From assembly GCA_040514355.1 (NCBI GenBank), contig JBEVCF010000045.1:1-37726 (forward strand): a DNA stretch of 37,726 nt, read 5' to 3'. Made by a program: the position numbers and the translations under genes. The notes beneath the pieces are model-generated. The model made no database searches. It saw nothing but the letters and a program-made list of their open reading frames with translations, and was not told where the DNA came from. The DNA is from Opacimonas sp040514355. GTDB taxonomy: Bacteria; Pseudomonadota; Gammaproteobacteria; Enterobacterales; Alteromonadaceae. Each line of letters begins with the position of its first letter. The stretch's first letter is position 1. This document shows, piece by piece, positions 25,771 through 32,479 of this stretch.

Positions 25771-27279
25771 TTATTGCGGTCCTGCTAAAAAGGCGCGAAT
25801 GTCATCACTCAGCGCAATCAATGAGGGTTCATGAATATACATCATGTGACCTGCCTCATAATACGTCATGGTGACCCGATCTAAATCAATGCCGTGACGG
25901 TGCATGGAGTGTTCACTCGCAAAAAATGGAGTGGCGAGATCATAATACCCATTGGCCACAAATACACGAAAATCTTTGTTTTCGCGTTGGGCTTGGGCAA
26001 TAAACGGGGTGACATTGAGATAACCTTGGCTGCGTGCATTGCGCTCATATAGCCAATTCCATGAGCTAAAGACCTTGCCGCTAAGGATGTGATAGCGTTC
26101 ATCGCGGTCAACGCCAAGGTCGGTGCGTAGGTAGTCATTTAGCAAAGCGGTATAAGCGCCATCGATAGCATAACCAGAAGGATCGGCCGCAAATTGATAC
26201 GAGACTTTATCTGCGTCTTCCCCAACATAACGACTGTCTAAACGGCCCACTCGCACATTGCGGTCGCGCAAAACCTCTTTCATAAATTGGAATTCGTTGA
26301 TCCGCAAATCGCTTTGTTCTAAAAAGCGTTTAGACAAACCGGTATAAGCTTGGAGTTTCTCCAGTACCAGTTTGCGCTCATCAACACTGGCAAGACTGCC
26401 TTTTAATAAAGTTGTGCCATATTCATTTAAAGCAAAGCCACGGACTTCGTCTAAGAAGGGTGCTAATTCTGGATATACAGTGCGATCGATGGCGTTGTGG
26501 TACCAAGCAGTAGCCGCAAATGTCGGTAAGAAGGTGATATGAGGTAGGTCGTTACCGGCTTGAAAATCCCCTGTCGCAAAATCCACAATGGAAGAGATGA
26601 GCATCACGCCACTGAGATCAAGTGAACCCCAACCGGACTGAAGTTCACGCACCATCGCTCCTGCACGAGTAGTACCGTAACTTTCTCCCGCTAGGTATTT
26701 AGGACGGTTAAACAAATTGTGTTTGCGCGTAAAGGCACGCACAAAATCAGACATCACGACAGCATCTTCACGCACCCCCCAGAAATCTTCACCAGAGTAT
26801 GTGCCAAGAGGCTTGGAGTAACCTGTACCCGGTGGGTCGATAAAGACCATATCTGCGATATCTAAAAGGCTCTTGGGGTTATCTGCCAGCATATAAGGTG
26901 GCGCGCCAACACGCTCGGCGTCACTGGGAAGCACGACGCGCTTGGGTCCAAAAATACCCATGTGCAACCATACGCTAGAAGAACCTGGGCCGCCATTAAA
27001 GATGAAGAGCACAGGGCGGTTGGTGGTTTTGGTATTAGTCCTAAAATAGGCCGTTGAGAAGATATTGGCTTTGGGCTTACCCTCGTCATCAAAGAGGTGA
27101 TGATCGCCGGCAATCACTTTGTACTTTACTTTGGTGCCATTGATGTTAGCTTCGTGTTCAGTTTGACTAATTTGCACATCAGGTATGGGTTTGGCGTCTT
27201 CAGCTATGCTGGAGTATGAAAATGAACTTACGAGTAATACTAGCAGTGAAAAAAAGGTCGTCGATAGAGTTTGATACAT
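25771..27279 (-). CDS. Secreted S10-family serine carboxypeptidase-like protein
   Basis: This is a 502-residue alpha/beta-hydrolase of peptidase family S10. A signal peptide covers about residues 1-26. The oxyanion and substrate region NGGPGSSS is at 95-102. The catalytic triad is probably Ser200 (GESYG), Asp447 (GYYDLATP) and His478 (EAGHMMY). It would act in the periplasm or outside the cell to remove C-terminal residues from peptides, but the substrate is unknown. The ATG at 27279 is preferred, with GGAG nine bases upstream, over an in-frame ATG five codons earlier. It is cotranscribed with prmA, a pairing with no obvious functional logic. Confidence 0.85.
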   Translation of the reverse strand: MYQTLSTTFFSLLVLLVSSFSYSSIAEDAKPIPDVQISQTEHEANINGTKVKYKVIAGDHHLFDDEGKPKANIFSTAYFRTNTKTTNRPVLFIFNGGPGSSSVWLHMGIFGPKRVVLPSDAERVGAPPYMLADNPKSLLDIADMVFIDPPGTGYSKPLGTYSGEDFWGVREDAVVMSDFVRAFTRKHNLFNRPKYLAGESYGTTRAGAMVRELQSGWGSLDLSGVMLISSIVDFATGDFQAGNDLPHITFLPTFAATAWYHNAIDRTVYPELAPFLDEVRGFALNEYGTTLLKGSLASVDERKLVLEKLQAYTGLSKRFLEQSDLRINEFQFMKEVLRDRNVRVGRLDSRYVGEDADKVSYQFAADPSGYAIDGAYTALLNDYLRTDLGVDRDERYHILSGKVFSSWNWLYERNARSQGYLNVTPFIAQAQRENKDFRVFVANGYYDLATPFFASEHSMHRHGIDLDRVTMTYYEAGHMMYIHEPSLIALSDDIRAFLAGPQ

Positions 27280-27310
27280 GGCTTGTGTCTCCATTTAAAG
27301 CCTATGCATA

Positions 27311-27628
27311 GTGAAAGCAGAAGGCGTCTTTGTCAATCGTACAATCCAGCATTATTGTATCAAAAACAAAACCTGTTTTAGCCTCATTTTGGTTGATGTG
27401 GATAATTTTAAAGCCTATAACACGATGTATGGTCACCAAGCGGGTGATGAAGTGTTGCAACTTGTTGCCCAACAATTAAAGCCCTTTGGCGTTCACAGTG
27501 ATGAATTGTTTGCGCGTTATGGTGGAGAAGAATTCGCGTTGTTATTGCCTGGGTGTTCTGCAGCAGATGCAGACCGTGCGCTTTACCAAGCCAAAGAACA
27601 AGGCAAGAACCTCAAACATAACCAGTAA
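27311..27628 (+). pseudogene. Truncated GGDEF gene with internal deletion
   Basis: From a GTG, the 105-residue frame reads FSLILVDVDNFKAYNTMYGHQAGDEV, then ARYGGEEFALLLPGC, and then jumps to ADRALYQAKEQGKN. About 45-50 residues that normally separate GGEEF from the ALYxAK end of a GGDEF domain are missing in frame. The junction lies in a short repeat (TGCAG twice within 27559-27573). The start of the domain (DxLTGLxNRR) and any sensor are also absent. Cyclase activity is not expected. It is divergent from the S10 peptidase gene. Confidence 0.8.
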
Positions 27629-27690
27629 AATCGCTTTAGCGCAACACACCGAAAATAAATTTGAGGTTCTCCATTAATACCGCGGCAAGA

Positions 27691-27978
27691 TTATTTTTTT
27701 GCCCAAGCGGCACACCAACCTTTTTCTGATACGGCTTGTCCAGGGAATAGAGCACAAGGGCGCCATTCGCCGGCATCGGCTTGAATGTAGACACAATTAG
27801 CACAATTCTGCCCCTCTACCGCAGAGTCATGCACATATTTTAGGGCGGACGCTTGCGGGCTAGCAGGATCGACTTTAGGGGTTTCTGCATAACTACGCAA
27901 AGCCACACCACCTAAAGTCATGCCAATTAAGGCTGAGCCAGATAATTTCAAAAAATCACGGCGATTTAATTTACTCAT
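27691..27978 (-). CDS. High-potential iron-sulfur protein (HiPIP)
   Basis: This is a 95-residue periplasmic electron carrier. A twin-arginine signal (NRRDFLKLSGSALIGM, residues 5-20) directs folded export. The four cluster ligands are Cys59, Cys62, Cys75 and Cys89, spaced C-x2-C-x12-C-x13-C as in HiPIPs, with aromatic residues around the last one (GWCAAW). An AAGGAG ribosome site precedes the ATG. It ends a four-gene minus-strand cluster. HiPIPs usually shuttle electrons between a cytochrome bc1 complex and a terminal acceptor; the partner here is unknown. Confidence 0.93.
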   Translation of the reverse strand: MSKLNRRDFLKLSGSALIGMTLGGVALRSYAETPKVDPASPQASALKYVHDSAVEGQNCANCVYIQADAGEWRPCALFPGQAVSEKGWCAAWAKK

Positions 27979-27995
27979 TCGTTTCTCCTTGGGGA

Positions 27996-28175
27996 TTAAA
28001 ACTCACTATCTTCATTTTCATCACGTGCACAATTTTTTGGTGTGCGCGGTTGAGTGTAATCTTTTTCTTCTTGGGGAAGTTTGATCACAAACAATACAAA
28101 GGCAATAACTATCACACTGATAAAGCCACAAATTAGCAATAATTGGTCGAAGTTAGGGTCCAAATCAGTCGTCAT
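27996..28175 (-). CDS. Small single-span membrane protein, family unknown
   Basis: This is a 59-residue frame too short for routine gene lists. It starts at ATG 28175, one base after the stop of the flavin-reductase-like gene, and ends at a TAA 17 bases before hipip. The first 11 residues (MTTDLDPNFDQ) are acidic. Residues 12-31 (LLLICGFISVIVIAFVLFVI) form one strong membrane span. The tail is polar and charged, with a lone Cys near the end. The tight spacing on both sides is the main evidence that it is real. It could anchor or assist the redox proteins in this cluster. I do not recognise its family. Confidence 0.7.
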   Translation of the reverse strand: MTTDLDPNFDQLLLICGFISVIVIAFVLFVIKLPQEEKDYTQPRTPKNCARDENEDSEF

Positions 28176-28176
28176 A

Positions 28177-28803
28177 CTATAATTTTTCTAAGGGTTCATT
28201 GGGTTTAGCGTAACTAAAACGATTGATTTTAGTCGTTTTGTGATACGTATCTAAACCCGAAATGGTGGCAATTTGCAATTGTTCGATATCAATATACCCA
28301 TCGTTTGTAATGATATTATTGTCAACAAAGACTTCCACTACGCGTCCAATGACCAGTTCAGTTTGGTTTAGTTCGATAACTTCGCGTTGGGCCAATTCAA
28401 GGCCAATCCGCAAAGGTGATTCAGCAACATAAGGCGCATTGAGCGTAGAAGTATAATGTGGAGTCAAGCCAACCGCAGTGAACTCCGATTCGTCGTAGCG
28501 GGCAGAGGTTTGGTGGGCTGCCTCAACGTGGGCTACGGGCACTGCGTTGAGTGTATACACTCCGCTGTCTTTGATATTTTGTAAGGTATCACGTGGTACC
28601 GTATGGGGACGCATGATCATACCGAGTAAAGGGGGATTGGCGCCGACATGAAAGACCGAACTGACAATCGCCAAATTCGTTTGTCCGTCTTGATTTTGCG
28701 TGCCGACAAGATTGGCACTTTTGAATCCCGAAAGGCAATTAATAAAATTTGCGCGGTAGCGCTGTGGCATTTGGGCAATATCGCTGTCAGAAAAAATCAT
28801 CAT
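28177..28803 (-). CDS. Flavin reductase-like FMN-binding split-barrel protein
   Basis: This is a 208-residue protein with the flavin_reduct fold. RANFINCLSGFKSANLVGTQNQDGQTNLAIVSSVFHVG is the usual FMN-contacting region, followed by PPLLGMIMRP and SGVYTLNAV. The C-terminal part is extended and probably supports dimerisation. The reaction is not determined by the sequence; members reduce flavin or bind FMN as oxidoreductases. The ATG at 28803 is two bases after the CPXCG gene stop. Part of the HiPIP cluster. Confidence 0.8.
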   Translation of the reverse strand: MMIFSDSDIAQMPQRYRANFINCLSGFKSANLVGTQNQDGQTNLAIVSSVFHVGANPPLLGMIMRPHTVPRDTLQNIKDSGVYTLNAVPVAHVEAAHQTSARYDESEFTAVGLTPHYTSTLNAPYVAESPLRIGLELAQREVIELNQTELVIGRVVEVFVDNNIITNDGYIDIEQLQIATISGLDTYHKTTKINRFSYAKPNEPLEKL

Positions 28804-28805
28804 CT

Positions 28806-28997
28806 TTACTCGTCATCGCGCTTGGCAATAATCTCAAGCCCCCAACCCGTGTCTTGAATATAGACCTCAATTGGTGCGCAGCAGATTTGGCAATCGACAA
28901 TCTGGTTTTGGTTAAGATCATTGTGCATGTCGATATCAATATCATTGACTACCATGCAATAGGGACACTCAAAAACACTACTCTCTGTTAAACTCAT
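28806..28997 (-). CDS. CPXCG-type cysteine-rich small protein
   Basis: This is a 63-residue protein with an N-terminal Cys-Pro-Tyr-Cys (ECPYC) and a second pair in DCQICCAPIEV, consistent with one bound zinc or a redox pair. The acidic centre and GWGLEI end match the CPXCG-motif family found in many proteobacteria. Function unknown. It is first in the four-gene cluster and divergent from the HNH-like gene. Confidence 0.8.
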   Translation of the reverse strand: MSLTESSVFECPYCMVVNDIDIDMHNDLNQNQIVDCQICCAPIEVYIQDTGWGLEIIAKRDDE

Positions 28998-29060
28998 GGG
29001 TACTTCTATCCGTAACTAAATCGTAATTTGTACGAAAAGGGCAGAGTTTGGTTTAGCACA

Positions 29061-29390
29061 ATGTTGGATATAGATAAAAATGATGGTGTTGCGACCTTGC
29101 GCCGACTGAAAAAAGGTGGCTGTGTGTTGTGCCAACGTCACACTAAACTGACGTTTCACCATCTCATTCCGCGCAAAATGCACCGCCGGAATTTTTTTAA
29201 AAAACACGCAGACAAAGCAACGTTGGCATTGGGGATCAATATTTGTCGTCAATGTCATGTCGGGATCCACAAATTGTACGATGAGATGACTTTGGCTAAG
29301 CAATTTAATACGTACGCGAAGTTAACGGCTGATCCCTTGGTTGCTCAACATGTCGCTTGGGTGAAAAAACAAAAAATAATGACAAAGTAA
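29061..29390 (+). CDS. Small HNH-type nuclease-like protein
   Basis: This is a 109-residue protein with a treble-clef zinc site: Cys21-x2-Cys24, His33-His34, Asn60 and Cys62-x2-Cys65-His66 with His70. The HH...N...H pattern is that of HNH nucleases, with His34 the likely catalytic base. It has no other domain. A TTG at 29028 could add 11 residues, but the ATG at 29061 is preferred. The gap to the FAN1-like nuclease is 23 bases, which suggests one transcript. DNA substrate and role unknown; a nonspecific or repair nuclease is inference. Confidence 0.7.
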   Translation: MLDIDKNDGVATLRRLKKGGCVLCQRHTKLTFHHLIPRKMHRRNFFKKHADKATLALGINICRQCHVGIHKLYDEMTLAKQFNTYAKLTADPLVAQHVAWVKKQKIMTK

Positions 29391-29413
29391 CTGTATAAAT
29401 ATACACTAATTGT

Positions 29414-31570
29414 ATGCGACAGTTACCAACATTCTACTACCTCACACATTTTCAAGAGTTTTTGCATTACATCACCATGCATTGTGAGGCATTGTTGCGC
29501 CCCCAAGATAGAGCCTTTATCGCCACATTTGAAGCCCAAGCACATAATGTTCAATGTGTTTTGGTGCGCGCACTCAATCGCAAAGCCTCTTTTATCAAAT
29601 TATCGAGCTTGTACTATGAAGAAATTCAAAACCCTCACGCTGCGATTGTACAAGCACGCGCTTTAGGTTGGTTAACTGCCATAGATGAGACAGAACTACA
29701 TACTTGCTTGGCGCACCTGACTAAACCTGAGTTGGTGCAGCTACTCACTGAGCAAGGAGCAACGACATTCAAAAAATCGGCTGCCAAGGCTGAGCTCGTT
29801 GATGTCGCCTGCGAAACAATTGATTATCGTCGCTGGTCTGCCAGTTTACTGGCTGAGCAGTGGCTAAACCGAGGCGTGGACGCCACTACTCATTACTTAT
29901 TATTCTTGTTTTTTGGCCATGTGCGTGGACAACTCAATCAATTTTCGCTGCGCGATATGGGGATCATACGCACTCGCAAGGCAGGTGCCACGCAAGCGCG
30001 TTTTGACGCACTGGAGGAAGCGTGTTCAGCGTATTACTGGGCCTGTTTAAAAGAACAGATCCGCCAACAACCTGAACTACCGATACCTGCTGTAGAGGCA
30101 CTGCCAAATGTGGTGGGCACCATGGCAGAGCAACTCAACGATAGTGTGTGTTGGCATTTAGGCAAACGCTTGTTAGATAAAGATCCGCTGTGCGCTAGAC
30201 AATTTTTGTTGCGTTCAAATCACGCCAAAGCCCAAGAAAAAATCCTGCGACTGGATTATCAAGCTGGTGATATTGCAGGGGTGGAAACGCGTCTGCAGGA
30301 CATTATTGAGCAGCCTCCTAACGCTGATTTACTCATGTTTGCAGAAGACTTTTTGGCACGAAAGTATCACAAGAAAAAAACTAGTCGCTTGACGGACTTG
30401 TTACGTGCGGCCAAGCATACAATTGTGTTGGAAGAAGTGCACAAAAACCGTGTTGAACGCGCCGTGGTCGAGCATTACCAACAACTGGGGATTGACAGTT
30501 ATCGCACCGAAAATGAATTGTGGAAAAGTTTGTTTGGTTTGGTGTATTGGCCAATATTGTTTGCTAGTGATGCGCCGGTGGGCAATGAATTTGACCTCAG
30601 GCCCAGTTATATCGTGCACAATGATTTTTACCAACAAGCGCAAACCGCAATTGAAGCGTTATTAACTCGCTTGGATAGTCAACCGGCGTTGTTACATCAT
30701 CTTACGCAACAAGCAACGCAGCATTATGGCAAACCCAATGGGATCTTTCGTTGGCACAAACGGATCCTTGGTTTATTGACGGCCTTTGTCGAGCATGCTC
30801 ACCATGCTGGGATCATAGCGATGTTGCGCGCGATGGCTCGAGATTACGCTGCGTACAAAGATGGCTTTCCCGATATCATGGTGATCGACCAAGGGCAACT
30901 GCGCTTTGAAGAGATCAAAGCCGAGGGGGATTGTTTGCGCAAAAACCAGCTCTTGTCGATTGCCGCATTACAAGACTCAGGTTTTGTGGTGGATATCACC
31001 ACTGTCGAATGGGGCTTGAATCCGCAACAACCGTATGTCGTGGTCGATATTGAAACGACAGGAGGACGTGCCGCGCAACACCGCATCACCGAGATCGGTA
31101 TCGTCAAAGTAGTGAATGGTGTCATCGTTGACCGTTGGCACAGTTTAATCAATCCACAGCGCCATATCCCCCGTAATATTACCCAGCTCACGGGGATTGA
31201 TGATGAGATGGTGGCGGATGCACCTATTTTTGCTGAGATCGCGCAATCGCTGTCTGAGTTCACCCAAGGCTGCGTGTTTGTGGCGCACAATGTTAACTTT
31301 GACTTCTCGTTTATCAAAGCCGAATTTAGTCGTATCGAACAGCATTTTTCCCGTCCAAAATTATGCACCGTGCGAGAGATGCGCAAAGCGTTTCCGGGTT
31401 TGCCATCCTATTCACTCGCCAATTTGACACGTCATTTTGGCATTGAGATGCAGCGTCATCACCGCGCCATGTCAGATGCGTATGCGGCGGCTGAATTATT
31501 GCATTTAGTGAATGAAAAACGCATGGCATATCGCACTACGATCGAGCCCAAATCTGCCCACAATCGCTAA
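29414..31570 (+). CDS. FAN1-like VRR-NUC nuclease fused to a DEDDh 3'-5' exonuclease
   Basis: This is a 718-residue protein with two nuclease modules. Residues 1-30 (LPTFYYLTHFQEFLHYI) match the N-terminus of bacterial FAN1 proteins. A SAP-like DNA-binding segment lies at about 103-133. A helical, TPR-like middle spans about 140-350. The PD-(D/E)xK centre of the VRR-NUC domain is Asp487 (GFPD), Glu500 and Lys502 (FEEIK), with Glu366/Glu368 (ENELW) as the likely extra metal ligand. Bacterial FAN1 proteins usually end near residue 550. Here a complete DnaQ-like exonuclease follows at 541-700: Asp545 and Glu547 (VVDIETTG), Asp630 (AHNVNFDF), His683 and Asp688. FAN1 acts on flaps and interstrand crosslinks; the added proofreading-type exonuclease suggests paired DNA trimming, which is inference. 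The ATG has no clear ribosome site. Confidence 0.85.
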   Translation: MRQLPTFYYLTHFQEFLHYITMHCEALLRPQDRAFIATFEAQAHNVQCVLVRALNRKASFIKLSSLYYEEIQNPHAAIVQARALGWLTAIDETELHTCLAHLTKPELVQLLTEQGATTFKKSAAKAELVDVACETIDYRRWSASLLAEQWLNRGVDATTHYLLFLFFGHVRGQLNQFSLRDMGIIRTRKAGATQARFDALEEACSAYYWACLKEQIRQQPELPIPAVEALPNVVGTMAEQLNDSVCWHLGKRLLDKDPLCARQFLLRSNHAKAQEKILRLDYQAGDIAGVETRLQDIIEQPPNADLLMFAEDFLARKYHKKKTSRLTDLLRAAKHTIVLEEVHKNRVERAVVEHYQQLGIDSYRTENELWKSLFGLVYWPILFASDAPVGNEFDLRPSYIVHNDFYQQAQTAIEALLTRLDSQPALLHHLTQQATQHYGKPNGIFRWHKRILGLLTAFVEHAHHAGIIAMLRAMARDYAAYKDGFPDIMVIDQGQLRFEEIKAEGDCLRKNQLLSIAALQDSGFVVDITTVEWGLNPQQPYVVVDIETTGGRAAQHRITEIGIVKVVNGVIVDRWHSLINPQRHIPRNITQLTGIDDEMVADAPIFAEIAQSLSEFTQGCVFVAHNVNFDFSFIKAEFSRIEQHFSRPKLCTVREMRKAFPGLPSYSLANLTRHFGIEMQRHHRAMSDAYAAAELLHLVNEKRMAYRTTIEPKSAHNR

Positions 31571-31622
31571 ACCAGATGTCACAAATTGGCGTATACATAG
31601 ATAAACCACAACAAACGTTTGT

Positions 31623-31946
31623 ATGAAAGACTTTCCCAAAACCCCACAAGCACAATCTGCCAAACACCGTTCAGTCAGACAAACCGAACCTCTGGATGAT
31701 GAGGATATTTCGCGCGTGATTGAAATGGCGTGGGAAGATCGCACCCCCTTTGAGGCGATTGAAGCTCTGTTCGGCTTGCCCGAGCAGGCTGTCATTAGAT
31801 TAATGCGCGCGAACCTAAAACGCAAAACTTTCAATAACTGGCGAGCTAGAGTATCAGGGCGCAACACCAAACACGGTGCACTGCGTTCTAAAGACGTGAA
31901 CCGTGGCTATTGTGCGACGCAGTACAAGCACGTGCGCAAACGGTAA
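31623..31946 (+). CDS. DUF2805 (TIGR03643-type) family protein
   Basis: This is a 107-residue basic protein. The core EDISRVIEMAWEDRTPFEAIEALFGLPEQAVIRLMRANLKRKTFNNWRARVSGR has the shape of a helix-turn-helix and matches the DUF2805 family. The ends are rich in Lys/Arg. Function is unknown; nucleic-acid binding is plausible. It follows the nuclease gene by 52 bases on the same strand. Confidence 0.75.
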   Translation: MKDFPKTPQAQSAKHRSVRQTEPLDDEDISRVIEMAWEDRTPFEAIEALFGLPEQAVIRLMRANLKRKTFNNWRARVSGRNTKHGALRSKDVNRGYCATQYKHVRKR

Positions 31947-32050
31947 CACTTAAGACCAATAGCGAAGCAAGAGATACAGATAGTAAGATTATTTCTGCTA
32001 TTATGTTGGGCATTACTGTCTATACTTATATTCAACTCAAGGAGGAAGTC

Positions 32051-32398
32051 ATGTCTACAGCAGATAATTCAACTCATTTTACTGTTGCGACACAATCTAA
32101 AGACGCAAAAAACACATCGATGGTGATGTGGTTAGCATCTGTGTTTTTAGGTGTGTTTGCCGGTTTGATTTTTGGTTTTATGCAAAAAGAACAACCCTAT
32201 GTGCAACAGCAAGCCAAACAAGCAATTAATTTTGGGATCACGCTGTTGATTGCAAGTGTCGTAGTATCGGTATTGTTTGGTACAGCGTTTTTAACGGTAC
32301 TCGGTCTAGTGAACGTATTGTTTGCATTGATGGGCGCAATTGCGACCTCTCAAGGCGCGAACTATGTCGTACCTGTTTCACTAAAATTACTTAAATAA
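32051..32398 (+). CDS. DUF4870-type small membrane protein
   Basis: This is a 115-residue protein with three likely membrane spans (about 24-42, 58-78 and 81-100). The pattern MQKEQPYVQQQAKQAINFGITLLI is the DUF4870/Tic20-like signature. The ATG at 32051 has a strong AGGAGG ribosome site ending 6 bases upstream. A frame open from 31910 is not used. Function unknown. It ends just before a perfect palindrome. Confidence 0.8.
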   Translation: MSTADNSTHFTVATQSKDAKNTSMVMWLASVFLGVFAGLIFGFMQKEQPYVQQQAKQAINFGITLLIASVVVSVLFGTAFLTVLGLVNVLFALMGAIATSQGANYVVPVSLKLLK

Positions 32399-32410
32399 GT
32401 CATACTGTGT

Positions 32411-32438
32411 TGTTCCCACTGTTATAACAGTGGGAACA
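32411..32438. repeat. Perfect 28-bp palindrome between convergent genes
   Basis: The two 14-base arms, TGTTCCCACTGTTA and its exact complement, meet with no spacer. As RNA it would form a strong hairpin, but no T-run follows on either strand, so a canonical terminator is not supported. It lies 12 bases after the DUF4870 stop and 42 bases before the D-lactate dehydrogenase stop. It may be an unusual bidirectional terminator or a protein-binding site. Confidence 0.75.
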
Positions 32439-32479
32439 CATTGTGCTTTCCCATCGCAAATCTATCTAGCTTGCCCTCG

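Noticed and set aside
31910..32050. N-terminal extension of the DUF4870 gene from 31910
   Set aside because: It overlaps the DUF2805 gene and lacks support. The ATG at 32051 has a strong ribosome site.
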